Source: Selenomonadaceae bacterium (GTDB lineage: Bacteria; Bacillota; Negativicutes; Selenomonadales; Selenomonadaceae). Taken from it: a stretch of 35,780 nt of DNA. The notes beneath the pieces are model-generated. The model ran no database searches, was not told where the DNA came from, and saw nothing but the letters and a program-made list of their open reading frames with translations. Shown here in pieces: positions 14,967-23,408 of this stretch (position 1 is the first letter of the stretch; the number at the start of each line of letters is the position of its first letter). Made by a program: the position numbers and the translations under genes. The stretch spans positions 1 to 35,780 of the forward strand of contig JAFRSO010000057.1 of assembly GCA_017427545.1 (NCBI GenBank), given 5' to 3'.

Positions 14967-15343
14967 GCCGGAGCCAAAATTTTTTTCGGGGCAAAGGCAT
15001 TTTCCAAAGCCGGAGCCATTTTCTCGCGAATCACATCAGCTACCGGAATTGCCTCGCGCTGATATTGATTGTCGAAGTCTTTCCAAAATTCGCCGCGGTC
15101 TACAGGGTTGCCCTTGTGATCGTAATATTTGTTCGCCTTGAAAAGACCGCCATTATCCTCATATTTGTAGCCCATGACGTTCATCACATTGCGCGTCCGC
15201 TCGCTGCCGACATAAACATCCTCAACGATTCCGCGCCTGTACAAGTCGAAACTGTCCGCCGCCGTTTCAGCAATCGTGCCGCCCGTCACGCTATCAAGTT
15301 CATCATCAGAAAGCTTTTCGTCAGCAAAATGTTTTTCTGCCAT
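14963..15343 (-). CDS. double-glycine-leader small protein (family member B)
   Basis: The 126-aa precursor starts with ATG at 15343 behind GGAGG. The frame is open further upstream, but the ribosome-binding site and family alignment fix this start. The 22-residue leader ends LSDDELDSVTGG. The mature 104 residues begin TIAETAADSFDLYRRG and contain VMNVMGYKYEDNGGLFKANKY and KGNPVDRGEFWKDFDNQY, closely matching member C at 30513. It is the longest member, with an extra C-terminal Ala/Pro/Lys-rich tail (APALENAFAPKKILAPA). No cysteine is present. It is transcribed divergently from the RNase E/G-like gene, and its 3' end reaches to within 1 bp of the promoter of member A. Confidence 0.8.
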   Translation of the reverse strand: MAEKHFADEKLSDDELDSVTGGTIAETAADSFDLYRRGIVEDVYVGSERTRNVMNVMGYKYEDNGGLFKANKYYDHKGNPVDRGEFWKDFDNQYQREAIPVADVIREKMAPALENAFAPKKILAPA

Positions 15344-15374
15344 TGTTATCAGCCTCCAAAAAATTTTCTCCTCT

Positions 15375-15403
15375 ATTATACGACGCGTGTCAAATTTTGT
15401 TAC
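15375..15403 (-). promoter_or_regulatory. family-type promoter of member B
   Basis: On the minus strand, TGTAACA with GTAACA at 15403-15398, a 17-bp spacer ending in CG, and a perfect TATAAT (15380-15375). A divergent plus-strand TTGTTA (15397-15402) overlaps this -35 and could serve the gene at 15453. Confidence 0.8.
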
Positions 15404-15452
15404 AAAAATTTTCGCGGTGTGATAAAATGTTCGTCGAAGGAGAGCTGATTTG

Positions 15453-16544
15453 ATGAAAAGGATTATTATCAGCCACAAGTGCGGCGAAACTTGCGCGGTC
15501 GTACTTGAGGCGGGCGAAGTCAAAGCGATTCGGATTGCCCGTGACGATGAACCGCGACTTATCGGCAATATTTACAAGGGGCGTGTGAAAAATTTTTTAC
15601 CGGGAATGCAGGCGGCGTTTGTTGATATCGGGCGTGATAAAAATGTTTTCCTGCAATTCAACTCGAGGCAAAAATTTTCTGTCGGGCAAAGTATTTTGAT
15701 TCAGATTGAAAAGGACGAGGTCGGCTCAAAAGGTGCGCGGGCGACGCTCAATATCAGTTTGGCGGGAAGGCTGATGATTTTCTTGCCTACGCTGAATTAT
15801 GTCGGCGTGTCGAATAAAATTCGCGGCGTTGAACGTGAACGACTTCATGCGCTGGCGAAAAAAATTCGTCCGACGGATTCGGGCTTGATTGTTCGGACTG
15901 CCGCTGAAGGTTGCGACGAAGATATTTTGCTCGAAGACGTTGCAAAGCTTCAAACACTTTGGGCGAAAATTTCGGAGCGCAATGCCAAACGCAAGCCGCC
16001 TGCCCTACTCTACAGCGACAATGATTTGATTGAAAAAATTATTCGCGACGAACTCACGCCAGGCACTGAAGTTATTGTCGACAACGTGAAAATTTATCGG
16101 CGACTCTCCAAAATCGGCGACAATATCAAAATGTATGACGGCTCGGAGAAAATTTTTGAGGCGTTCGGCGTGGCGGAAGAAATTTCCAAAATCAATCAGC
16201 GCGAATTATCTTTGCCCAGCGGCGGCAGAATTGTCATCGACAAAACCGAAGCTTTGACCGCTATCGACGTGAACACGGGAAAATTTATCGGCGGCACGAA
16301 TTTTGACGAAACGATTTTGCGGACGAATTTGGAGGCGGCGGAATTAATTCTCAAGCAACTGCGACTGCGCGATCTGGGCGGGATAATTATCGTTGACTTC
16401 ATTGACATGGCGGTCGATTCGCACAAAAAAATTTTAATGGATTTCTTGCGGGAAAAATCAGCTCTCGATAGAAATAAGACTAAGATAATCGACATGACGC
16501 CGCTGGGACTTGTGGAAATAACGCGGCACAGTTCATATCGTTGA
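15453..16544 (+). CDS. ribonuclease E/G family protein, truncated form
   Basis: The 363-aa protein is homologous to the catalytic core of RNase E/G, the endonuclease acting on 5'-monophosphorylated RNA and rRNA precursors. In order: S1 domain (GNIYKGRVKNFLPGMQAAFVDIG), 5'-sensor region (GLIVRTAAEG), RNase H-like linker, and DNase I-like domain with both catalytic aspartates in TAIDVNTGKF (about 272) and IIVDFIDMAV (about 318). It stops at LGLVEITRHSSYR, so the normal TRKR continuation, the CxxC Zn-link and the small domain (about 100 aa) are absent. The ATG at 15453 is preferred, and a TTG just before it is possible. It starts an operon with the two downstream genes. Confidence 0.87.
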   Translation: MKRIIISHKCGETCAVVLEAGEVKAIRIARDDEPRLIGNIYKGRVKNFLPGMQAAFVDIGRDKNVFLQFNSRQKFSVGQSILIQIEKDEVGSKGARATLNISLAGRLMIFLPTLNYVGVSNKIRGVERERLHALAKKIRPTDSGLIVRTAAEGCDEDILLEDVAKLQTLWAKISERNAKRKPPALLYSDNDLIEKIIRDELTPGTEVIVDNVKIYRRLSKIGDNIKMYDGSEKIFEAFGVAEEISKINQRELSLPSGGRIVIDKTEALTAIDVNTGKFIGGTNFDETILRTNLEAAELILKQLRLRDLGGIIIVDFIDMAVDSHKKILMDFLREKSALDRNKTKIIDMTPLGLVEITRHSSYR

Positions 16545-16557
16545 AGGAGGAATTTTA

Positions 16558-17433
16558 ATGCATACGATTCAAAACGAGGTTCTCAAAATTACGGTTGCCG
16601 AACGCGGCGCGGAGCTTAAATCGATAACCGCAATCAGCGACGGCACGGAATATCTTTTCGACGGCGACCCGATGTGGTGGAAATTTTCTTCGCCCGTACT
16701 CTTCCCGATTGTCGGCAAACTTAACGGCGGCAAGTATCGCGCTGAAGGCAAGGAATTTAATTTGCCCGGTCACGGTTTCGCACGCACGAGTAATTTTTGG
16801 CTCTTCGACGCAACCGACGATACTTTGATTTTTGCGCTTGAATCCAATGCCGCGACCCTCAAAGTTTATCCGTACAAATTCCGCCTGGAAATTACGTTTA
16901 AGCTTGTCGGCAACGAGGTTAAAGTTTTCTGGAAGGTTGCCAACGTCGACGACAAGGAAATTTATTTTTCTATCGGCGCACACCCCGCGATTTGTTGTCC
17001 GATTGCCTACAGAGAAAATTTTGACGATTGCTATTTGCAATTCAACCGCGCAGAAAAATCTTCACGTATTACGCTCACGGCGAGCGGTACTCTTTCGCAT
17101 GACAGAATCCCGACGATTGACGGCACGGAGCTTGCCTTGAATTACGATTTGTTCAAAGGTGACGCGCTTGTTTTTGACGATTTGAAGTCTGACGAAGTTA
17201 CCGTCCGTTCCCGCAAAAGTCACAAGTCAATCACCGTCCGCGCAAAAAATTTCCCGTACTGGGGATTTTGGACACCTTCGCAAGGCGGCGCACCGTTCAT
17301 TTGCATTGAGCCTTGGCACGGTCACGCCGATTACGAAGACTTTACCGGCGAGCTGAAAGATAAGGAAGGCATCATCAAGCTTGCGGTCGGAGAGACTTTT
17401 GAAACTGAAATGGATTTTATAATCGGTGATTGA
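16558..17433 (+). CDS. aldose 1-epimerase-like protein (LacX type)
   Basis: The 291-aa protein of the galactose mutarotase-like superfamily has N-terminal AERGAELKSITAISDGTEYLFDGDPMWW, then PVLFPIVGKLNGGKY and LPGHGFAR, the central SIGAHPAI with the conserved His, and the C-terminal FICIEPWHGHADY carrying the candidate catalytic Glu. These features match the LacX branch rather than canonical GalM. It probably interconverts sugar anomers, substrate unknown. It begins 13 bp after the RNase gene with GGAGG in the gap, and ends overlapping the next gene by 8 bp. Confidence 0.88.
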   Translation: MHTIQNEVLKITVAERGAELKSITAISDGTEYLFDGDPMWWKFSSPVLFPIVGKLNGGKYRAEGKEFNLPGHGFARTSNFWLFDATDDTLIFALESNAATLKVYPYKFRLEITFKLVGNEVKVFWKVANVDDKEIYFSIGAHPAICCPIAYRENFDDCYLQFNRAEKSSRITLTASGTLSHDRIPTIDGTELALNYDLFKGDALVFDDLKSDEVTVRSRKSHKSITVRAKNFPYWGFWTPSQGGAPFICIEPWHGHADYEDFTGELKDKEGIIKLAVGETFETEMDFIIGD

Positions 17434-18235
17434 TTTGGCGACGCTGACGGTATTAATTGAAAACACGAAGCCTGAAGGTTCGGAACTCATCACGGAGCAC
17501 GGGTTGAGCATTTTGGTTGAGTCGGCGCGGAAGAAATTTTTATTCGACTGCGGGCATAAGGGCGCGGCATTTCATAATGCAAAAATTTTGGGCGTCGACC
17601 TGTCCGAAATAAAAATTGTCGCGTTGAGCCATTCGCACTTCGATCACGCGGGCGGTTTCAAGAAACTTTTGGACTTCGCGCCGATTGAAACTCTTTACAC
17701 CGGCGAAAACTTTTGGGAGGAAAAATTTTCTCGCACTGAAGACGGTATCAAATATCGCGGTTGCGGCTTCGATGAAAAATTTTTGGCGGCAAGGGGCATT
17801 GAGCAGAAAATTTGCCGCGACGTGATTGTCCTTGATGAGGACGCTTGGCTTGTCGGAAATTTCAAGCGGCGTTACGACTTTGAAACCATTCCGAAAAAAT
17901 TTCTGCGCGGCGACAAAAAAATTCCCGACGACTTCAGCGACGAAATAGTTTTAGTTTTGCGCGAAGGTGACGGGCTGGCAGTTGTGACGGCTTGCGCTCA
18001 TTCGGGCATTTTGAATATCGTTGCCGACATTCGCGAACGATTCAACCTGTCAATTATCAGCGTGATTGGCGGTATGCATTTGAGGAGCGCGTCGAAGGAG
18101 AGAATTTCCCGCACAATCGACGAGCTGAAAGTTTTGGGCGTAAAAAAAATTCTCCCGTGTCATTGTTCGGGAGAAAATTTCATAAAAGCTTGCTGCGACA
18201 GAATTTCAACCGGCTCCGTTTTAGTGGTTAGCTGA
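17426..18235 (+). CDS. metallo-beta-lactamase-fold hydrolase
   Basis: The 269-aa cytoplasmic protein starts at a GTG (17426) overlapping the end of the previous gene. Metal motifs are LSHSHFDHAGG, the Cys/His in VTACAHSGILN, VIGGMHL and LPCHCSGE. The layout matches the group annotated as dihydropterin ribofuranosylaminobenzene 5'-phosphate synthase-like or Tm0207-like hydrolases, with a leading ENTKPEGSELITEHGLSILVE segment that is typical. The actual substrate is unknown. The last residues (VLVVS) and the TGA stop are encoded in a heptamer array, which also carries the stop of the convergent ribH. Confidence 0.87.
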   Translation: MIDLATLTVLIENTKPEGSELITEHGLSILVESARKKFLFDCGHKGAAFHNAKILGVDLSEIKIVALSHSHFDHAGGFKKLLDFAPIETLYTGENFWEEKFSRTEDGIKYRGCGFDEKFLAARGIEQKICRDVIVLDEDAWLVGNFKRRYDFETIPKKFLRGDKKIPDDFSDEIVLVLREGDGLAVVTACAHSGILNIVADIRERFNLSIISVIGGMHLRSASKERISRTIDELKVLGVKKILPCHCSGENFIKACCDRISTGSVLVVS

Positions 18236-18269
18236 TAGCTGCTAGTAGCTAGTAGCTACTCACTAACCT
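18221..18269. repeat. heptamer array between convergent genes
   Basis: Seven units: TTAGTGG, TTAGCTG, ATAGCTG, CTAGTAG, CTAGTAG, CTACTCA, CTAACCT. The first three and the last four face each other, so the array is roughly palindromic, and it contains the stops of both flanking genes. Confidence 0.85.
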
Positions 18270-18774
18270 TAGGCGGACGACCTTTTCTCTTACGCGGTGT
18301 TATACCGTCACTCGGCAAGGCCTTTAACAGATTCGCCATCTCCATTGCGGAAATCGCCGCGTCAAAACCTTTGTTGCCCGATTTAGTTCCGGCACGTTCA
18401 ATCGCCTGCTGAATATTTTCGGTCGTGACGATACCAAAAATCGTCGGGACGCCGCTTTGAAGTCCGACGGCCGCAATGCCTTTGGAAACTTCGTTGCAAA
18501 CGTAATCGTAATGAGTGGTTGCCCCGCGAATCACTGCTCCGAGACAAATTATCGCGTCGAAATTTTTAGTCGACGCCATTTTTTTTGCCACGAGCGGAAT
18601 TTCAAATGCGCCAGGTACCCATATGACAGAAATATTTTCGTCCGGCGTATCGTGACGTTTAAGCGCGTCAAGTGCTCCGCTCAAAAGTTTGCTCGTAATA
18701 AATTCGTTAAACCTCGCCACGACGATTGCGAATTTCAATCCGCGGCCGCTGATATTGCCTTCGTAAGTGTTCAT
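18256..18774 (-). CDS. ribH: 6,7-dimethyl-8-ribityllumazine synthase
   Basis: The 172-aa penultimate enzyme of riboflavin synthesis condenses ribityl-aminouracil with dihydroxybutanone phosphate. Family motifs: [44 protein letters not shown] with the catalytic His, [21 protein letters not shown] and [13 protein letters not shown]. It is about 15 residues longer than usual because of a basic tail with KRKGRPPK, which resembles an AT-hook. The final VSE and stop lie in a heptamer array. The start ATG at 18774 overlaps the ribBA stop by 4 bp. Confidence 0.95.
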   Translation of the reverse strand: MNTYEGNISGRGLKFAIVVARFNEFITSKLLSGALDALKRHDTPDENISVIWVPGAFEIPLVAKKMASTKNFDAIICLGAVIRGATTHYDYVCNEVSKGIAAVGLQSGVPTIFGIVTTENIQQAIERAGTKSGNKGFDAAISAMEMANLLKALPSDGITPRKRKGRPPKVSE

Positions 18775-19979
18775 TTTGTTGCCTCCTCGAAAACGTGACC
18801 CATTTTGATTTTTTTGACAGTGAGATATTTTTTGTCGAACTTCGTCGGGGCAATGACAATCGGGACGCGTTCAGTTATCGTCAAGCCGTGACCTTCAAGC
18901 CCCGCACGTTTTGCAGGATTGTTCGTGAGCAATCTGATTGTCGTCAAGCCCAAGTCGGAAAGAATTTGTGCACCGATTCCGTAATCTCGAAGGTCGGGTT
19001 TGAATCCCAGCAAAATATTTGCCTCGACGGTATCTTTGCCCGCGTCCTGAAGAGCATACGCCCGAATTTTATTTGCCAACCCGATACCTCGACCCTCCTG
19101 CCGCATGTAAAGCAAAACGCCTTCGCCCGCCGCATCAATTTTTTTCAGAGCCGTGGCAAGTTGATCGCCGCAATCGCAACGCAATGATCCCAACGCATCA
19201 CCCGTCAAACACTCCGAATGCACGCGAACCAAAACATTTTCCTTGCCCGCAACGTCGCCTTTAACCAGTGCCAGATGACATTTGCCGTCAAGCGTACTTT
19301 CGTAGGCTTTCAATCTGAAGTGGCCGTATTTGCTCGGAAAATCCACGTCGGCAATTTTCTTGACGAATTTTTCAGTGCGCTTGCGATATTCAATCAATGC
19401 GCGGACGGTTATGATATTAAGCCCGTGACGCGCCGCAAATTTTTTCAAATTCTCCGTGCGCATCATGTGCCCGTCATCGTCCATAATTTCGCAACACAAT
19501 CCCGCCGGATAAAATCCCGCCATTCGCGCCAAATCAGTCGTCGTTTCAGTGTGACCTGCCCGCCGCAAAACTCCGCCCTCAACTGAACGCAACGGGAATA
19601 CATGCCCCGGTTTACGGAAACTCGATGCTTTGGCTTCGGGATTGAGGAGCATTTTAATCGTATGACACCGCTCATAAGCCGAAATGCCCGTCTCTGTATC
19701 GAACGCGTCAATCGACACCGTGAAGGCCGTTTCATGATTATCGGTATTGTTTTGAACCATCTGCCCAATTTCCAACTCGTCAAGTCGCTTGCCGTCAATC
19801 GGCGTGCAAATCAAACCTTTAGCATACGTCGCCATGAAATTTATATCGGCGGGCGTGACGGTTTCGGCGGCAATGATTAAATCGCCCTCATTCTCGCGAT
19901 CCTCATCATCGACAACCACAATCATCTTGCCGCGCTTTATATCGTCAATCGCCTGTTCAATCGTCGCAAATTCGCTCAT
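18771..19979 (-). CDS. ribBA: bifunctional DHBP synthase / GTP cyclohydrolase II
   Basis: This is a 402-aa fusion of two riboflavin-pathway entry enzymes. The N-terminal RibB domain (1-200) has [41 protein letters not shown] and [11 protein letters not shown]. The C-terminal RibA domain (about 205-400) has the zinc motif [20 protein letters not shown] and [15 protein letters not shown], then [13 protein letters not shown]. Both active sites look intact. ATGA-type 4-bp overlaps on both sides couple it to ribE and ribH. No ribD is in the window, so pathway genes are split. Confidence 0.96.
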   Translation of the reverse strand: MSEFATIEQAIDDIKRGKMIVVVDDEDRENEGDLIIAAETVTPADINFMATYAKGLICTPIDGKRLDELEIGQMVQNNTDNHETAFTVSIDAFDTETGISAYERCHTIKMLLNPEAKASSFRKPGHVFPLRSVEGGVLRRAGHTETTTDLARMAGFYPAGLCCEIMDDDGHMMRTENLKKFAARHGLNIITVRALIEYRKRTEKFVKKIADVDFPSKYGHFRLKAYESTLDGKCHLALVKGDVAGKENVLVRVHSECLTGDALGSLRCDCGDQLATALKKIDAAGEGVLLYMRQEGRGIGLANKIRAYALQDAGKDTVEANILLGFKPDLRDYGIGAQILSDLGLTTIRLLTNNPAKRAGLEGHGLTITERVPIVIAPTKFDKKYLTVKKIKMGHVFEEATK

Positions 19980-20590
19980 ATGAATCCGTTCTCCTCCAAA
20001 AAATTTTTAGTCAACGTCGGCGCGGCTTGAAAATTCATCAGCCGTTCAACGTACTTTGCCAAAACGTCAGTTTCAATGTTGACGAGGGAGCCGACGCGTT
20101 TGGATTTAAAATTCGTGACTTCGCGGGTGTGCGGAATCATTGACACGCTGAAACTGTTCGAGCCGGCGTCCACGACCGTCAAACTTATTCCGTCGAGAGC
20201 AACCGAACCTTTAGCGGCAATCTGCTTGAGCAAAAAATTTTCCGCCGCCACGTCGATTAAAAGCGCGTTGCCTTCGGGACGAATACTCAAAATTTTTCCG
20301 ACGCCGTCAATGTGCCCGCTGACGATATGCCCGCCGAGCCTGTCACCGACTTTAACGGCGCGTTCGAGATTGAAATTTTTATCGGCAAGCGAAGTTCTGC
20401 GCAAAGTTTCGGGCATGACATCCGCCGCAAAAAAATTCTCGCCGAAGTCGACAACCGTCAAACAAATTCCGTTCGTGTTGATACTGTCGCCGATTTTCAT
20501 ATCCTCCAAAATTTTTTCGCAAGCAATTTCAATCCGCCCGCCGTCCAAATTTTTAAGTCGCCCGACCTCTTCGATTATCCCCGTGAACAT
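19976..20590 (-). CDS. ribE: riboflavin synthase, alpha subunit
   Basis: The 204-aa enzyme dismutates two lumazines to riboflavin and the pyrimidine precursor. It has two lumazine-binding repeats: the N-terminal [12 protein letters not shown] with [27 protein letters not shown], and a second starting [15 protein letters not shown] with [25 protein letters not shown]. The length is normal. The start is ATG at 20590 with GGAGG close upstream. It is first in a ribE-ribBA-ribH operon. The leader is only 40 bp and consists of a heptamer array, with no FMN riboswitch. Confidence 0.95.
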   Translation of the reverse strand: MFTGIIEEVGRLKNLDGGRIEIACEKILEDMKIGDSINTNGICLTVVDFGENFFAADVMPETLRRTSLADKNFNLERAVKVGDRLGGHIVSGHIDGVGKILSIRPEGNALLIDVAAENFLLKQIAAKGSVALDGISLTVVDAGSNSFSVSMIPHTREVTNFKSKRVGSLVNIETDVLAKYVERLMNFQAAPTLTKNFLEENGFI

Positions 20591-20604
20591 TTTCTCCTCC
20601 GATT

Positions 20605-20645
20605 TTAGCTGTTAGCTAATCGCTACTCAGCTAGTCGCTATTCAG
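20605..20645. repeat. degenerate heptamer array
   Basis: TTAGCTG and TTAGCTA units, then CTAATCG, CTACTCAG, CTAGTCG, CTATTCAG (7- and 8-bp units), end in a T-run. It carries the stop of the cysteine-cluster gene. Confidence 0.7.
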
Positions 20646-20900
20646 CTTTTTTAGCCGTTCGCAAGCCTGATAATTCATTTCGTAATATCTTTTGCGGCTG
20701 ATTTTTTGCGACAAAAATTTTTCGTAGTAAGCGTCAACGTTGCAATAAATCGGTCGCTCCGAATAAATTTCGCACAAATTTTCCGCCGTCAAATGTTTGC
20801 AGACGCCATCGCCGCGGTCAAGCTCTTCGGTGTAAAAAGTCGAACGCCGAATATTTTTGCAACATGCGCCGCAACAATCACAAGAAAATTTTTCGTCCAT
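20631..20900 (-). CDS. YkgJ-type cysteine cluster protein
   Basis: The 89-aa protein has nine cysteines arranged as CDCCGACCKN near the N-terminus, then VCKHL, LCEIYSERPIYCNV and a final CERL. This is the CxxCxxCC...C pattern of the YkgJ/UPF0153 family, predicted to bind zinc or an iron-sulfur cluster. The biochemical role is unknown. The ATG at 20900 lies 17 bp after the histidine kinase stop, so it may belong to that operon. Its last codons and stop lie in the heptamer array before ribE. Confidence 0.85.
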   Translation of the reverse strand: MDEKFSCDCCGACCKNIRRSTFYTEELDRGDGVCKHLTAENLCEIYSERPIYCNVDAYYEKFLSQKISRKRYYEMNYQACERLKKLNSD

Positions 20901-20917
20901 TTCAAACTCCGAAGATT

Positions 20918-22210
20918 TTATTTTTTCAAGTTGACTTTAAGCTCAACGGTAAATTTTGTACCTTCGCCGAGCTTTGACGCGACAGAAATTTTCCCGTCAT
21001 GAAGTTTGACAATCTCCGCCGCAATCGCCAAGCCTAAACCGTTGCCGCCCATTTCACGCGAACGAGCTTTATCGACGCGATAAAATCTCTCGAAGACTTT
21101 ATCCAAATCTTCGGGCGCAATGCCAATGCCGCTGTCCATTACTGCAAAAACTACGCGGGAGTTGTCGACCTTCTCCAGCCGCACGAGAACTGCTCCACCT
21201 TCGGGCGTGTATTTAATCGCGTTGTCGACGAGGATAATAGCCAGCTGCTTAATCTTCTGCTCATCGGCATTAATCAAAGCCTTGCGAAAATCTTCACCGG
21301 CCAGACGAATATCTTTCTTTTCGGCAATGGGCGTCATCGTGCGGATAACTTGCTTTAAAATTTCCGTCAAGTCGAGCCGCTGAATTTTGAACTTGAGCGC
21401 GTTGTTATCACTTCGGGCGACCATGAGCAAATCGCTGACGAGGTTGGTCATTTTTTTGACTTCGCTCTTTAAATCCTCAAGCACTTGTCGCAGGAAAGGA
21501 TTTTCAATCGACGGGTCGGCCAGCAATAAATCTGCCGAAGCCATGACGACTGCAAGCGGCGTTCTAAGTTCGTGGGAAGCGTCCGCCGCGAATTGTTTTT
21601 GCTTATCGTAGGCCTCTTTGAGCGGCACAAGTGCACGTCCCGCCATGAAGTAGCCGATTGCCGAGGCGATTAACAATGCCACGAAGCCTAAAAACACTTG
21701 CGCATAAGTCGCCTTTTGCAAGCCGGAATAAAGCGCGGTGACATCTTTGCCGACGTAAAGAATTTGAGTTGTATTATCCGTGACAATTTTTTTCGAGGTC
21801 ATCATCACGGTATTAAGTTGCCCCATCTCGTTGGAGTGGCGGAAAACTTCAACTTCGCCCTCGTCGATATTCCAGCTGTCGATAACGTCCAAAACGAATT
21901 GCTCAATGCGGAATGACGCCCGCTCAAAACGAATCAGTTGCTTGTCGTCGCTGAAAATGTAGAAAAACAATCTGTCGTTGGAAGTCTTGAAGTAGCGATT
22001 TTCATCAACGGCGGCGTAGGGATTCTGCAAATAAAAAGTTTGCACTTCGGCAACGCTGTTGGCCGCGTCCGAAAGTTCTTGAGCTTGTTCGGAAAACATC
22101 GACCAATTCATTGCCATGTGCACGACAAAAATTATTACTGCAAGAAAAATCCCCATGATAAGCGCGTAGGCAAAAGCAAGTTGTCGCCGACTGCGCCCGA
22201 AAATTTCCAT
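20918..22210 (-). CDS. membrane sensor histidine kinase
   Basis: The protein is 430 aa from the ATG at 22210. A TTG two codons upstream has better spacing to GAGG and is possible. Layout: transmembrane helix 1 (about 11-32), an extracytoplasmic sensor domain of about 135 residues without a recognised fold, helix 2 (about 172-191), a short linker, H-box FAADASHELRTPL with phosphorylated His at about 213, N-box LVDNAIKYTPEGG, G1 DSGIGI, F-box VFERFYRVD and G2 MGGNGLGLAIA. All catalytic boxes are intact. It begins 6 bp after the response regulator stop, forming a standard two-component pair. The stimulus is unknown. Confidence 0.93.
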   Translation of the reverse strand: MEIFGRSRRQLAFAYALIMGIFLAVIIFVVHMAMNWSMFSEQAQELSDAANSVAEVQTFYLQNPYAAVDENRYFKTSNDRLFFYIFSDDKQLIRFERASFRIEQFVLDVIDSWNIDEGEVEVFRHSNEMGQLNTVMMTSKKIVTDNTTQILYVGKDVTALYSGLQKATYAQVFLGFVALLIASAIGYFMAGRALVPLKEAYDKQKQFAADASHELRTPLAVVMASADLLLADPSIENPFLRQVLEDLKSEVKKMTNLVSDLLMVARSDNNALKFKIQRLDLTEILKQVIRTMTPIAEKKDIRLAGEDFRKALINADEQKIKQLAIILVDNAIKYTPEGGAVLVRLEKVDNSRVVFAVMDSGIGIAPEDLDKVFERFYRVDKARSREMGGNGLGLAIAAEIVKLHDGKISVASKLGEGTKFTVELKVNLKK

Positions 22211-22216
22211 AGACAA

Positions 22217-22894
22217 TTAAGCCTCAAGACGATAGCCGATACCGCGAACGGTTTTAATTGAAATGCTCCCGTCATCAACTTCCATGAGTTTCTTGCGCAA
22301 AATCTTCATGTAGGAATCAATGTTGTTGGAGGTAATGTCGCGTTCAAGACCCCAAATTCTGTCGAGGATAATATCACGCGGCACGACTACTCCGAGATTT
22401 TGTGCGAGCAGGTCGAAGATTTGGAATTCACGCGGCGAAAGTTGAATGACTTGATCTTTGCGCATGAGTACTTTGGTTGTGCGGTTGAGTGTGAAGTCGC
22501 CGATTTCGATAACTTCCTGCTGAATTTTTTGAGTTGAACGTCTGCCGAGTGCGCGGAGCCTTGCAAGCAATTCATCAAACTCAAACGGCTTGACGAGATA
22601 ATCATCTGCGCCGGCGTCGAGACCCATAACTCTATCTTCGACGGTATCTTTTGCGGTGAGCATGATAATTGCCCGTTCGTAGCCGGCCTCGCGAAGTTGT
22701 CGGCAAGCGTCAAGTCCAGAGACGTTGGGCATCATCCAATCCAAAATCAAAATGTCGTATTCGGAATACATTGCGTATTCAAAAATATCCGCGCCATTGG
22801 TTATCCATTCCACGCTGAATTTGTTTTGCGTCAGCATGTATTCAAGCAATTTGCCGAGGCGGCTGTCATCTTCGGCAAGCAAAACTCTCATCAT
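22217..22894 (-). CDS. OmpR-family response regulator
   Basis: The 225-aa regulator has a receiver domain (1-120) with acidic pocket E8/D9/D10, phosphoacceptor D52 in DILILDWMMP, the Thr of MLTAKD and K102 in YLVKPFEF. The C-terminal winged helix (about 128-223) includes LSPREFQIFDLLAQNLGVVV and the recognition segment NNIDSYMKILRKKL, ending IKTVRGIGYRLEA. The start is ATG at 22894 (two ATGs in tandem) behind AAAGGAG. It heads the operon with the kinase. Regulated genes are unknown. Confidence 0.95.
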   Translation of the reverse strand: MMRVLLAEDDSRLGKLLEYMLTQNKFSVEWITNGADIFEYAMYSEYDILILDWMMPNVSGLDACRQLREAGYERAIIMLTAKDTVEDRVMGLDAGADDYLVKPFEFDELLARLRALGRRSTQKIQQEVIEIGDFTLNRTTKVLMRKDQVIQLSPREFQIFDLLAQNLGVVVPRDIILDRIWGLERDITSNNIDSYMKILRKKLMEVDDGSISIKTVRGIGYRLEA

Positions 22895-22953
22895 CTGTCG
22901 ATCACTCCTTTTTAGCGGCTAGTATATCAGCTAACAGAATCGGGTACAAGTAG

Positions 22954-23024
22954 TTAGTGGTTAGTGTTTAGTGGCTAGTGGTTAGAAAAAATCTAGTTCC
23001 TAGTTCCTAGTTCTTAGTTCCTAA
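22954..23024. repeat. paired heptamer array upstream of the two-component operon
   Basis: Arm one: TTAGTGG, TTAGTGT, TTAGTGG, CTAGTGG, TTAG (22954-22985). The A-rich spacer AAAAAAT follows, then arm two: CTAGTTC, CTAGTTC, CTAGTTC, TTAGTTC, CTAA (22993-23024). The FlhB-C gene stop (23023-23021) lies in the second arm. Confidence 0.88.
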
Positions 23025-23365
23025 AAAATACTGCTTCGTTGACGTTGTGCGGCAAGGCGGCGGGCATTGGCTGCTTGCTCATGTGACTTGTCCATTTTGT
23101 AGACATAGGCCATAACCTCAGCGATAGCCTTATAAAGTTCGGGCGGAATCTCGCGGTCAATCTCCAACGCCATCAACATATTTACCAGCGTTTTGTCCTG
23201 ATAAACCGGAACGGCATTTTTCTGCGCGGTCTCCAAAATATGTTCGGCGACGTGTCCGCGACCTTTGGCAATGACTTTCGGGGCAAGATCACGTTCTGCC
23301 TCGTATTTTAACGCGACTGCTTTTCTTTGCGGCGCGACATTTGTCGGAGCGGTTCTTTCATCCAT
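23021..23365 (-). CDS. FlhB C-terminal-domain homologue (YlqH type)
   Basis: The 114-aa protein corresponds to the cytoplasmic domain of the flagellar export protein FlhB, without its membrane part: RKAVALKYEAERDLAPKVIAKGRGHVAEHILETA, then VPVYQDKTLVNMLMALEIDREIPPELYKAIAEVMAYVY. The autocleavage NPTH motif of true FlhB is replaced by NVAPQR, so it is not processed the same way. Stand-alone versions (YlqH in Bacillus) occur widely in Firmicutes with unclear function. The ATG at 23365 follows GAGGG. Confidence 0.85.
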   Translation of the reverse strand: MDERTAPTNVAPQRKAVALKYEAERDLAPKVIAKGRGHVAEHILETAQKNAVPVYQDKTLVNMLMALEIDREIPPELYKAIAEVMAYVYKMDKSHEQAANARRLAAQRQRSSIF

Positions 23366-23408
23366 GGCTATCCCTCATCCTTGCGTGAAAATTTTTGAAG
23401 TAACCCTC

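Noticed and set aside
20591..20630. FMN riboswitch before ribE
   Set aside because: The gap is 40 bp of heptamer repeat, too short and lacking any RFN consensus.
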